Position numbers and translations under genes: made by a program. A stretch of DNA of 20,155 nt from IMG/VR virus record IMGVR_UViG_3300042502_000678, positions 1-20,155 of that record. The stretch is one strand, 5' to 3'. The notes under the pieces were generated by a model. The model saw only the letters and a program-made list of their open reading frames with translations, did no database searches and was not told where the DNA came from. The DNA comes from a virus. Below, piece by piece: positions 1 to 5,771 of this stretch. How positions within the stretch are numbered: position 1 is the first letter of the stretch; the number at the start of each line of letters is the position of its first letter.

Positions 1-40
1 CAGCCTCGAGAGTACTGTGTCCAACAGCCTCGAGAGTACT
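1..40 (+). repeat. Two direct copies of a 16-bp unit, period 24
   Basis: CAGCCTCGAGAGTACT occurs at 1-16 and again, identical, at 25-40. The 24-base period keeps the reading frame and encodes QPREY(C/Y) twice in the partial membrane protein. Further copies could lie upstream of the window. Confidence 0.8.
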
Positions 41-261
41 ACGCCAGGGATAACATAAAGACCATTCTCGGCAACGTAGTGGTCGCAACTATCTGCCTTA
101 GCTTGGCAGTTGTCAGCGTGTACCTAGCGATACATGTACCAGAGTACCCCTTCTTGATGTTCGGTTGTTTTACCAGCACCGGCATCTTCAGTTTCATATC
201 CGCACTACACATGCTATCCGCAAGAAAGGCTTATGACGACTATGAATCCACTCTTAACTGA
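1..261 (+). CDS. Small two-helix membrane protein, 5' end outside window
   Basis: The frame is open from base 1 and ends at TAA 259-261, so the 86 visible residues are probably the C-terminal part of a gene that starts before the window; an internal GTG at 79 would cut into the first membrane helix and is a poor start. The visible protein has a polar N-terminal part with QPREY twice (residues 1-5 and 9-13), then two hydrophobic segments at about residues 22-44 and 50-72, and a short charged tail ending YESTLN. This predicts a small integral membrane protein with both termini on the same side. The family is not recognised. The next gene overlaps its end, so it belongs to the same plus-strand operon. 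The role is unknown; phage small membrane proteins include holins, superinfection-exclusion proteins and takeover factors, but nothing here selects one. Confidence 0.6.
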   Translation, partial: QPREYCVQQPREYYARDNIKTILGNVVVATICLSLAVVSVYLAIHVPEYPFLMFGCFTSTGIFSFISALHMLSARKAYDDYESTLN

Positions 262-460
262 GGCCAGCACTCGTGAGTTGACTAAGCATGCAATTCTCAC
301 TCGAATTGAGACCCTTCTCAACCGCATTGATTTGGATAAGAAGTTCACACGCAAGCTTCCCAAACAACACGCCCGCATTCTCCGTGCCTGCAAGATAGCA
401 CGCCGAGATGGTGGTGTTATCACCCAAGGCATGTTTGCCGTCATAGCGAGGTATGCATAG
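233..460 (+). CDS. Small basic protein of unknown function
   Basis: A 75-residue protein that overlaps the end of the membrane-protein gene by 29 bases and whose TAG stop (458-460) shares one base with the GTG start of the nuclease gene. It is basic (RIETLLNRI, KKFTRKLPKQ, ACKIARRDGG) with predicted helices, and the order KQHARILRACKIARRDGGVI suggests a short helical nucleic-acid-binding or adaptor protein, but no family is recognised. Two starts are possible: ATG 233, with AAAGG only 3 bases upstream, or ATG 242, with the same AAAGG 12 bases upstream; neither spacing is ideal. Its tight coupling to the downstream nuclease suggests co-expression. The function is not known. Confidence 0.6.
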   Translation: MTTMNPLLTEASTRELTKHAILTRIETLLNRIDLDKKFTRKLPKQHARILRACKIARRDGGVITQGMFAVIARYA

Positions 461-1446
461 TGAGAAAACCAAACTACCTATCCTACTCTGCACTCAGCCT
501 ATTTGAGAGCGATCTTGACGAATACTGCCTAAGGTATCTTGTTGATGAGAGGCCTCCGCGTGAGACTCAGGGCGTACCTGCCGGGGTTGGCTCAGCGTTT
601 GACGCAAGAGTTAAATCAACCCTGTACGATTACTCCTATGGCAAAGGCTACAAGCCTGAGCTGTACAGCTATGAGGTCCTGTTTGAGAAACAAGTCGAAC
701 CACCAAATCGCGACGTCTGTGGACCAGCAGGCGACCATGTTTTTGCATGCTACAAGCTATCTGGTTTTCTTGACCGGATCAAAGCACTTGCTGCAAAGGT
801 GATTGAGCCACCACAGTATGAGTTCAGTGTCGAGAAGAACATCGGCGGCGTCCAGTTGTTGGGAAAACCAGACGGGCTACTTCGACTGCCTGACGTCAAT
901 GTTGTACTCGACTGGAAGGTTAATGGCTACTGTTCCAACACCACAGTGAGCCCCAACCAGGGCTACATACTATGTCGAGACGGGTATATTGCACTCAAGC
1001 AGTCAAAGTCACACGACACTGCCCACAAGAATGTAACGAACACCATCTACAGGGGCGTCACCATTGGTGGCCACTTGGAAGACTCAAGTGAACCCTGGGC
1101 CAGTCAGCTTGCGGGGTATGCTTGGTGCTTAGGTGAACCTGTTGGTTCAGAGAACGTTGTATTCATGATTCACCAGTGTGTCGCTAAGCCAATACCGGAG
1201 ACACGACCACTATTGAGGTTCGCAGAATTCTGTGGGCCTGTGAGAAAACCATATCAAGAGTTTCTACTCACGCGATATCAGAAATGCTGGGCTGCTATTC
1301 AGAACGAACACATCTTCCATGACCTCAGCCTCGAGGAGAGTAGGAAACGGTTCAACATGATGAATGCTCAGGCAAAAGCAATGGTTGCCGATGGTGGCGA
1401 CTCCATTTGGGTACAGCTTGTTCGGCCAACATGGCGAGGTAAATAA
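460..1446 (+). CDS. PD-(D/E)XK nuclease, RecB/Cas4-like
   Basis: A 328-residue protein with the hallmarks of the PD-(D/E)XK exonuclease superfamily (RecB C-terminal domain, Cas4, AddB type). The N-terminus has the usual YSALSLFE start followed by GVGSAFDA (about 42-49). The catalytic core is GKPDG with D138, then LDWKV with D151 and K153, and a downstream QLAGY gives the Q-x3-Y motif (Q216, Y220). E121 or E125 may supply the other metal ligand. Family knowledge predicts a metal-dependent DNA exonuclease acting in recombination, replication or end-processing; no helicase domain and no clear four-cysteine iron-sulphur cluster is visible. Start is GTG 460 with GAGG at 448-451. The stop overlaps the GNAT ATG (TAATG), so the nuclease, GNAT and methyltransferase are translationally coupled. 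Superfamily assignment is firm; exact role is inferred. Confidence 0.85.
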   Translation: MRKPNYLSYSALSLFESDLDEYCLRYLVDERPPRETQGVPAGVGSAFDARVKSTLYDYSYGKGYKPELYSYEVLFEKQVEPPNRDVCGPAGDHVFACYKLSGFLDRIKALAAKVIEPPQYEFSVEKNIGGVQLLGKPDGLLRLPDVNVVLDWKVNGYCSNTTVSPNQGYILCRDGYIALKQSKSHDTAHKNVTNTIYRGVTIGGHLEDSSEPWASQLAGYAWCLGEPVGSENVVFMIHQCVAKPIPETRPLLRFAEFCGPVRKPYQEFLLTRYQKCWAAIQNEHIFHDLSLEESRKRFNMMNAQAKAMVADGGDSIWVQLVRPTWRGK

Positions 1447-1976
1447 TGTCAGTGTATGCAACGTTTAGTACGGCTAGCAGGATGGATTTGGGTAAGCTTG
1501 AGCAAGCCGATGTTATGTGTTTTGATGACTGCTGGACCAAGGACCAGTGGGAGGAGATTGTCAAAGCAAACATGGTCAGGTTGGTTTACTCAAGCTTTGG
1601 CCTAGTGGGTTTCTGGTGTGCAAGGGTTAGCGAGCCAGATAATCCCGATGCAGTACACGATGTTGAGATAATCAAGATTGGTGTAATGCCAAAGCATAGG
1701 GGCCAAGGTTTGTCACGCGCAATCCTGAGGGACATTCGTAGTTGGTTACAGACAGACTTCGTTGACTCCTCTGAGTTCAAAGTAACGATGTTGGTGCCGG
1801 ACTGCCTACTGTTGCCCTCGTGGCCGTCATTTATTGGTAAGTGGTTAGGGCACGTTGGCTTCAAGGCCAATAAGGAGAACATGTTGGTGGAATTCCCACA
1901 TGCTTTCTATGGTGTCAAGTTCCAACATGCCGTCCGCTTCGACTTCCCACGGCTCCCCGGAGTCTATGGCCTATGA
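1446..1976 (+). CDS. GNAT-family acyltransferase
   Basis: A 176-residue protein of the GCN5-related N-acetyltransferase fold. Motif A is clear: a beta-strand VEIIKIGVMP (73-82) runs into KHRGQGLSRAIL, giving the acyl-CoA pyrophosphate-binding loop R-G-Q-G-L (R85-L89) and the following helix. A later GHVGFKA stretch fits the last part of the fold. GNAT enzymes transfer an acyl group from acyl-CoA to amines on proteins, small molecules or, in the Mom-like branch, modify DNA bases. Substrate cannot be read from sequence. SD GAGG lies at 1436-1439. The stop overlaps the methyltransferase start as ATGA (1973-1976), tying the two together, so a link to DNA modification is possible but is inference. 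Confidence 0.8.
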   Translation: MSVYATFSTASRMDLGKLEQADVMCFDDCWTKDQWEEIVKANMVRLVYSSFGLVGFWCARVSEPDNPDAVHDVEIIKIGVMPKHRGQGLSRAILRDIRSWLQTDFVDSSEFKVTMLVPDCLLLPSWPSFIGKWLGHVGFKANKENMLVEFPHAFYGVKFQHAVRFDFPRLPGVYGL

Positions 1977-2737
1977 CGCATTCCCTGTGGCATGGCGACA
2001 ACCTGGACTTCCTGGCAAGGGCTAACAACCGTCTCTGGAAGTGGGACATGATCTTCGCAGACCCACCTGACAACATTGGGTTGGGGTATGACGAGTGTAA
2101 AGACCACGTTCACAGTGATGACTACTACGAGCTATGCCGTCTATGGATAAACGCAGCAATGCGTGTAACGGACACTCTCTGGTGGTCATTCAATGCACGG
2201 CACACAACCGCGATGGGTCACATCCTTTATGAGGCAGCAAGAGGAGACAACTGGGCACCAGATTGGATGCAAGGTGTCTCCTGTAAACCCTGCGTTCAAA
2301 CGTTTACGTTTGGGCAGCACAACAAACATGACTTCGGCAACAACCACCGTCCTCTCTGGCGAATAACCAGAGGTACGCCACGAGTGTATCCAGGACAGAT
2401 CATGGTGCCCTCGTGGCGACAACTGAATGGGGACAAGCGAGCCAAGGAGGGTGGCCGCGTGCCCGGCGATGTTTTTGATTTCCCCCGAGTAACGGGGAAT
2501 AGCAAACAACGTCGTGCATGGCACCCGACACAGTTGCATGAAGCCTTAGTAGAGAGATGCATCCTTTCATCCACATGGGAGGATGGCACTGTACTCGATA
2601 TTTTCGGCGGGACAGGGACAACGCTCCGTGTCTGCAAACGAATCAAACGTAATTGCACGCTAGTTGAAATGTCATCCAACTACTGTGCAGAAATTTCCAA
2701 AGAGCATGACATCCAAATTGAAAGAGTAACACCATGA
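1973..2737 (+). CDS. Beta-class DNA methyltransferase (N6-adenine or N4-cytosine)
   Basis: A 254-residue amino-methyltransferase. Motif IV comes first (FADPPDN, residues 28-34), then a central variable region likely to include the target-recognition part, then HPTQ (184-187, motif X-like) and motif I LDIFGGTGTT (208-217), the AdoMet-binding loop, followed by NCTLVEMSSNY. The order IV...X-I is that of the beta class (PF01555-like), which methylates exocyclic amines of A or C. The usual DPPY aromatic is Asp here (DPPD), a deviation to note although the catalytic DPP is kept. No restriction endonuclease is adjacent, so it looks like an orphan phage methylase, perhaps shielding phage DNA from host restriction. 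Start overlaps the GNAT stop (ATGA) with GGAG at 1959-1962. Target sequence is unknown. Confidence 0.88.
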   Translation: MTHSLWHGDNLDFLARANNRLWKWDMIFADPPDNIGLGYDECKDHVHSDDYYELCRLWINAAMRVTDTLWWSFNARHTTAMGHILYEAARGDNWAPDWMQGVSCKPCVQTFTFGQHNKHDFGNNHRPLWRITRGTPRVYPGQIMVPSWRQLNGDKRAKEGGRVPGDVFDFPRVTGNSKQRRAWHPTQLHEALVERCILSSTWEDGTVLDIFGGTGTTLRVCKRIKRNCTLVEMSSNYCAEISKEHDIQIERVTP

Positions 2738-2991
2738 GCAACGCAACAATTGAAGCCCCAGTACCAACAGTCGAGTCCCCAGCAAAGTTTGCAGTCCGTG
2801 ATATCTTCGGGAGACCTATTTTCGAGGGGGACACAATCGTCTACGCAACCCGTAGGGGCTCCGATACCTTCCTCAACAAGTTGGTTGTCACGTTCGTTGG
2901 TGTTAACGCAATCAAAGGATGGACTCCTGAGGATGTGAACCGACGAACACGAACACTAACCAACTTCAAGACAGTGGCCAAGGTCGCATAA
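2734..2991 (+). CDS. Small conserved-looking phage protein, unknown function
   Basis: An 85-residue protein whose ATG overlaps the methyltransferase stop (ATGA, 2734-2737). After a Pro/Val-rich N-terminus it carries the pattern DIFGRPIFEGDTIVYATRRGSDTFL (about 23-47) and then a strand-rich segment LVVTFVGVNAIKG. This pattern, 'dxfGrpixeGDxivYatrxgs', recurs in small phage proteins of unknown role and suggests a compact beta-barrel (SH3/KOW-like) fold; that fold is inference. The last third is basic (NRRTRTLTNFKTVAKVA). Nothing in it marks catalysis. It ends the tightly coupled nuclease-GNAT-methylase run; a 33-base gap follows before the zinc-ribbon gene. Confidence 0.65.
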   Translation: MSNATIEAPVPTVESPAKFAVRDIFGRPIFEGDTIVYATRRGSDTFLNKLVVTFVGVNAIKGWTPEDVNRRTRTLTNFKTVAKVA

Positions 2992-3024
2992 AGAACTAAT
3001 CAATACTCAAACCGAGGTATATGA

Positions 3025-3237
3025 ATGCCAACCTATGAATACGAATGCCAAGAATGCGGACACACTCATGAGGAGGTCCGCACTATGGCTCAAGGTCCAC
3101 ATACAGAGTGTCAGCGTTGCGGTGCAGCGGTGAAACAGAAGTATGGCATACCAATTCTCCAAGTTGGGGGTTACTCCCCGGCACATCCACGAAAGCTACG
3201 AGGTCGACGAGGTGCTAAGCCTAAAGCAACTGGTTAA
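3025..3237 (+). CDS. FmdB-type zinc-ribbon protein
   Basis: A 70-residue protein that starts with the signature MPTYEYECQECG, followed by TECQRCG at about 28-34. The two CxxC knuckles (C8-x2-C11, C29-x2-C32) form a zinc ribbon as in the FmdB/CxxC-CxxC-SSSS family of putative regulatory proteins. The C-terminus is basic and glycine-rich (KLRGRRGAKPKATG). Family members are small putative regulators whose target is not established. The start at ATG 3025 has GAGG at 3014-3017, 7 bases upstream. Its 3' part overlaps the next gene out of frame, by 95 bases if that gene starts at 3143 or 26 bases if it starts at GTG 3212. Confidence 0.8.
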   Translation: MPTYEYECQECGHTHEEVRTMAQGPHTECQRCGAAVKQKYGIPILQVGGYSPAHPRKLRGRRGAKPKATG

Positions 3238-3835
3238 GAGCGGCTCAGTCAATGAGATTTACCTTGACCTCGATGACACACTCAACACCTTCACGGCTTC
3301 CGTGGGGGTGTTGTATGGGGTGGCGACTGATGACTTTGACTTGTCATGGTGCCAACACAAACATGGGTTCGACCTCATTGAACAGATCAAAGGAGCATAT
3401 GAGACCAGACGTACACACGCTTTGATTGGCGAGTTTGACTATGACTCGTTTTGGTGGCACCTACCACCCTCGCTTTGGTCATCTACACCTCAGTCAAAAC
3501 ACTGCGATGACTTGGTCGTCGCTTGTATGGATGCCGTTGGACCTGAGAACGTATTCATTGCAACCTCCCCGACGAAGAATCCAAACTCGGCTAGTGGGAA
3601 GATGCACTGGATCAACACTTACATCCACCCGCTGTTGAGACGCAACTATCAGATCACACCTCGCAAGGAGAAGCTATCGGCCCCAGGTCGGTTGCTCATT
3701 GATGACTGCCAACTTCATCTAGACAACTGGGTTGATCGCGGAGGTCTCACATTCACGGTCCCCAAACCGTGGAATCGAAACCACTACTATAACGGTGACG
3801 ACACCCGAGCAATCATGGAGTTCATTGGACGATGA
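3143..3835 (+). CDS. HAD-superfamily 5'(3')-nucleotidase-like phosphatase
   Basis: A protein of up to 230 residues with the HAD motif set: motif I IYLDLDDTLN (39-48, nucleophile D42 and acid/base D44), motif II FIATSP (138-143), a motif III lysine around K175/K177, and motif IV LLIDDCQ with D187-D188. The layout, with a cap region rich in aromatic residues between motifs I and II, resembles deoxyribonucleotidases that remove phosphate from (d)NMPs; phages use such enzymes in nucleotide-pool control. Substrate is inferred. The start is uncertain: ATG 3143 has weak SD and overlaps the zinc-ribbon gene by 95 bases, while GTG 3212 has GAGG at 3200-3203 and would give about 207 residues with all motifs intact. 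The stop overlaps the next ATG (ATGA). Confidence 0.8.
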   Translation: MAYQFSKLGVTPRHIHESYEVDEVLSLKQLVKSGSVNEIYLDLDDTLNTFTASVGVLYGVATDDFDLSWCQHKHGFDLIEQIKGAYETRRTHALIGEFDYDSFWWHLPPSLWSSTPQSKHCDDLVVACMDAVGPENVFIATSPTKNPNSASGKMHWINTYIHPLLRRNYQITPRKEKLSAPGRLLIDDCQLHLDNWVDRGGLTFTVPKPWNRNHYYNGDDTRAIMEFIGR

Positions 3836-4122
3836 CAATAATCGTAATCGCAATTGTGGTGGCCCTCGCAGCCATCGTGTTTGGGATCTTCTTCATCCCT
3901 GGTGTGGGCTCCGCGCTCGCCACTGGATTTGGCCTAGCATTCTTCCGGGTGCTGGGAGAGAACCGGCAGAAACGGATTGAGGCCAGACGGGGTCGATGGC
4001 GACGTGACAACCCCGCCCCAACTGTGACGCCCAAGGAGGAACCGGAGGGGGTACCGGCGGATACCCCCGCCGAGAGTCCACGTAGAATTCGCCTCCGTCG
4101 ATGGAGGTTTCGAAGTGAATGA
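3832..4122 (+). CDS. Small membrane protein with basic proline-rich tail
   Basis: A 96-residue protein coupled to the HAD gene by ATGA (3832-3835). Residues 2-22 are a strongly hydrophobic helix (TIIVIAIVVALAAIVFGIFF), followed by a Gly/Ala-rich weakly hydrophobic stretch to about 41, then a long basic tail (ENRQKRIEARRGRWRRD) and a Pro/Glu-rich segment ending RRIRLRRWRFRSE. An N-terminal anchor plus a cationic cytoplasmic-type tail is predicted. Such an outline is seen in some lysis accessory or host-membrane proteins, but no endolysin is in the window and no family is recognised. Its last bases overlap the next small gene. Confidence 0.6.
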   Translation: MTIIVIAIVVALAAIVFGIFFIPGVGSALATGFGLAFFRVLGENRQKRIEARRGRWRRDNPAPTVTPKEEPEGVPADTPAESPRRIRLRRWRFRSE

Positions 4123-4246
4123 TAACTTCCCGGAGTTGGAGATTGCTTTACAGGTTTGGCGTAATTGGGACCCCACTTACACCCCAGTTGTTGTGACCTT
4201 TGGGCTACTCATACTCCTTGCCTACCTATACAGGAAAGTCCTATGA
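4115..4246 (+). CDS. 43-residue single-helix membrane protein
   Basis: A very short gene starting at GTG 4115 with a strong Shine-Dalgarno GGAGG at 4103-4107, 7 bases upstream, and ending at TGA 4244-4246. It overlaps the previous stop by 8 bases and the next ATG by ATGA, the same coupling style as the rest of the cluster. The product has an acidic/aromatic N-terminal half (NDNFPELEIALQVWRNWDP) and one hydrophobic segment at about 24-38 (PVVVTFGLLILLAYLY) capped by RKVL, so a single-pass membrane protein is expected. No family is recognised. The SD and junctions are the main reasons to call it. Confidence 0.6.
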   Translation: MNDNFPELEIALQVWRNWDPTYTPVVVTFGLLILLAYLYRKVL

Positions 4247-4485
4247 TGAACCGCCAAGCCCGTGTGCCGGGCACGAGGACCTGGGTCAGCTTTGGGAATG
4301 TCACCTACATTGAGGCCGGGCGTAAGCTTGCCTCAATTTTACACGCAACCGCTGAGGGCCCATACACTCTGAACTCAACACAGCGGGTTGAGGTCAGAGA
4401 CGAATTTGATGGTCTCCCACCAGTTACATTCGTCTACCGGGTGGATGTCGTCGCGAGCTGTCTCAACCCCAGGTTGGGTAGTTGA
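4243..4485 (+). CDS. Small protein of unknown function, last gene before terminator
   Basis: An 80-residue protein starting at ATG 4243, with AGGA at 4232-4235. The open frame continues upstream to an ATG at 4165, but that start would lie deep inside the 43-residue gene and lacks the coupling seen elsewhere. The product looks like a small soluble beta-rich protein (TWVSFGNVTYIEAGRKLASIL, PVTFVYRVDVV). It is not recognised. The TGA at 4483-4485 is followed within 7 bases by an intrinsic terminator, so this gene closes the first plus-strand transcription block. Confidence 0.6.
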   Translation: MMNRQARVPGTRTWVSFGNVTYIEAGRKLASILHATAEGPYTLNSTQRVEVRDEFDGLPPVTFVYRVDVVASCLNPRLGS

Positions 4486-4491
4486 TATTTG

Positions 4492-4520
4492 GCCTCAGAG
4501 AAATCTGAGGCTTTTCTTTT
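4492..4520 (+). terminator. Intrinsic terminator with GAAA tetraloop
   Basis: GCCTCAGA (4492-4499), loop GAAA, TCTGAGGC (4504-4511) form a perfect 8-bp stem closed by a GNRA-type tetraloop and followed by TTTTCTTTT (4512-4520). It sits 7 bases after the stop of the preceding gene and 9 bases before a -35-like box. Confidence 0.92.
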
Positions 4521-4528
4521 AGTTTTGT

Positions 4529-4556
4529 TTGACTTCTAGTTTTCTTGGCACATACT
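4529..4556 (+). promoter_or_regulatory. Conserved phage promoter-like element, copy 1
   Basis: TTGACT (4529-4534), a 16-base spacer containing CTAGTTTTCTT, and CATACT (4551-4556). The spacer core and the CATACT box are identical in two other copies (5439-5466 plus, 15386-15359 minus). It lies straight after a terminator and points at the gene starting at 4564. The ATG is only 7 bases after the -10-like box, predicting a leaderless mRNA. Sigma-70-like spacing is somewhat short at 16, and the conserved spacer suggests an extra recognition factor; this last point is inference. Confidence 0.75.
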
Positions 4557-4563
4557 AGTAAAT

Positions 4564-4734
4564 ATGAAACTCACTGCACTACTTGCACTTATCGCTCTGA
4601 TAATTGGCTTCACAACAAGCCGCATGATAGGGCCACCCAAACCAAAACCGCCCAAGCCTAAAGCCCCGGATGACTTCGACGTACTACTGGATGAATATAT
4701 GATTTACGACCCTGACCTGGATGGAAAGATATGA
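4564..4734 (+). CDS. 56-residue anchored or secreted proline-rich protein
   Basis: A short gene, ATG 4564 to TGA 4732-4734, too small to stand out by length alone but supported by a promoter directly upstream and an ATGA junction with the next gene. The N-terminus MKLTALLALIALIIGFTTS is a signal or membrane-anchor sequence. It is followed by a proline-lysine spacer (PPKPKPPKPKAP, about 24-35) and an acidic tail (DDFDVLLDEYMIYDPDLDG). There is no lipobox cysteine, so it is not an evident lipoprotein. The layout resembles small anchored phage envelope proteins, including spanin-like proteins, but that is only a resemblance. No Shine-Dalgarno precedes the ATG, consistent with leaderless translation. 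Confidence 0.6.
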   Translation: MKLTALLALIALIIGFTTSRMIGPPKPKPPKPKAPDDFDVLLDEYMIYDPDLDGKI

Positions 4735-5045
4735 TTTATGTGAATGTGGAGTTTCAAACAGGGGGACCTGTTTTCCAATATAGGGCGTACCAGTTTGTGC
4801 GCCCAGGACACACGGTCTTAGTGCCAGTTGGCGACAGCATTGCTATAAGACAGGCCCGCGTAGTAAGTATTGGATTCAAGCGGTACTACTGGGGCACTAT
4901 CAAGGAGATCCACGGAGTGGTCCGTAAGGGTTGGTATCGCTGGCTGTTCCATGCAAAGCCACCCAAGGCCCCTAAACGAAAGAAGGCCATACCAACATGG
5001 CCAGAAGACTTTGACTATGCCGAACAAGATTGGGGTGACCGATGA
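4731..5045 (+). CDS. Small beta-rich basic protein, possibly PriA 3'BD-like fold
   Basis: A 104-residue protein coupled to its neighbours by ATGA at both ends (4731-4734 and 5042-5045). The first 65 residues are strand-rich: YVNVEFQTGGPVFQYRAY, then RPGHTVLVPVGDSIAIRQARVVSIG. The phrase 'GxxVxVPxGxxxxxxxxxVxxI' recalls the small N-terminal 3'-DNA-end-binding domain of PriA, which some phage proteins share; this is a weak resemblance, not an assignment. The C-terminal part is basic (KGWYRWLFHAKPPKAPKRKK) and ends in an acidic tail. Role unknown. Confidence 0.6.
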   Translation: MIYVNVEFQTGGPVFQYRAYQFVRPGHTVLVPVGDSIAIRQARVVSIGFKRYYWGTIKEIHGVVRKGWYRWLFHAKPPKAPKRKKAIPTWPEDFDYAEQDWGDR

Positions 5046-5419
5046 GCGAGAAACTATTTCCAGCTATAGACGATACCGAGAAGACTCATGGGGCAGCGTA
5101 TCAACGGGGCCTAGAGGACGGTGAAGGTGTCACTGGTATGCCAATGCTCCCAAGTCGACGTGCTGACCTCAGTGAGAAGATTCGACGAGATTCCGGGCTG
5201 TGCACGTCGATAGCACATGATGATCATATGAACGCACTCCGGGCAAAGTATATCATTGACACTTATATTGAGTGGGCCTTTGGTGAAACGCTGGGTGACT
5301 ATGAGATGCAGCTCACCACCCGAAGTGGCAATGAACCATGGCGGCGTGTCCATCGGGCACCCTATGATTTCGGTTGCTACTGTTACCGGCTGAAGAAGTA
5401 TGACGAGTTGGATGAGTAA
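5042..5419 (+). CDS. Unrecognised soluble protein, last gene before second terminator
   Basis: A 125-residue protein starting at ATG 5042 (ATGA with the previous stop). It is soluble, of mixed charge, without membrane segments: KTHGAAYQRGLEDGEG at 14-29, a central helical part LRAKYIIDTYIEWAFGETLGDYE (67-89) and a Tyr/Cys-rich end YDFGCYCYRLKKYDELDE. No family is recognised. Its TAA stop (5417-5419) is built into the left arm of the following terminator hairpin. Confidence 0.6.
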   Translation: MSEKLFPAIDDTEKTHGAAYQRGLEDGEGVTGMPMLPSRRADLSEKIRRDSGLCTSIAHDDHMNALRAKYIIDTYIEWAFGETLGDYEMQLTTRSGNEPWRRVHRAPYDFGCYCYRLKKYDELDE

Positions 5420-5440
5420 GAAATCTAGAAGATTTCTTTT
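5418..5440 (+). terminator. Intrinsic terminator merged with a stop codon and a -35 box
   Basis: AAGAAATCT (5418-5426), loop AGA, AGATTTCTT (5430-5438) form a 9-bp stem followed by TT. The left arm includes the last two bases of the upstream TAA, and the T tail runs into the TTGACA at 5439. The T tract is short, so termination may be partial. Confidence 0.7.
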
Positions 5441-5466
5441 GACAACTAGTTTTCTTGATGCATACT
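5439..5466 (+). promoter_or_regulatory. Conserved phage promoter-like element, copy 2
   Basis: TTGACA (5439-5444, a perfect sigma-70 -35 hexamer), 16-base spacer with the invariant CTAGTTTTCTT, and CATACT (5461-5466). Unlike the other two copies, the next start codon (5505) is 38 bases downstream of the -10-like box and has GGAG at 5492-5495, so this transcript would have a leader of about 30 bases. It opens the third plus-strand block. Confidence 0.78.
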
Positions 5467-5504
5467 TGTAGTATCACCAAGCCAGCCACCCGGAGACAAC
5501 CACC

Positions 5505-5771
5505 ATGCAACTTATCAGAAGGTATCACGAACATGAAGTAGATTACATCCCATGGCTCTCACAAGAGAACCGGCCATTGAATGAAAGACCATACGGCCCA
5601 GACTGGGTCGTACACAAACTCAGCTACGACGTTGAAGACAAGTCGTACTGGGCACAAGGCCTCAACCTTAACAACGATGAAGCCTTCTTTTGGAACCTCA
5701 GAGCAGATCGCCCAATGTCGTGGCGATACGACTTCACCAACACCAAGTACTTTCAAGGACAACATGACTAA
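5505..5771 (+). CDS. Small aromatic-rich protein, unknown function
   Basis: An 88-residue protein with GGAG at 5492-5495, 9 bases before the ATG; first gene after promoter copy 2. It is rich in Trp and Tyr (YIPWLSQENRP, GPDWVVHKLSYDVEDKSYW, FFWNLRADRPMSWRYDF) and has no membrane segment. The run VVHKLSYDVEDKSYWAQGL looks like a beta-hairpin-rich small domain. No family is recognised. The next gene overlaps its last 8 bases, so the two are likely translated together. Confidence 0.6.
   Translation: MQLIRRYHEHEVDYIPWLSQENRPLNERPYGPDWVVHKLSYDVEDKSYWAQGLNLNNDEAFFWNLRADRPMSWRYDFTNTKYFQGQHD

Noticed and set aside
1326-1335. CAGCCTCGAG, as in the 5' repeat unit
   Set aside because: Only 10 bases match, inside the nuclease coding sequence in another frame, with no second copy; taken as chance. 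The partial match TCGAGAGTACT near 12723 was rejected for the same reason.
4165-4242. N-terminal extension of the 80-residue protein
   Set aside because: It overlaps the 43-residue gene that has a strong SD, and its sequence (HPSCCDLWATHTPCLP) looks like a shadow frame.
5581-5763. Upstream extension of the signal-peptide gene
   Set aside because: The frame is open but overlaps the preceding 88-residue gene in full; starting at 5764 gives a clean signal peptide at the N-terminus.
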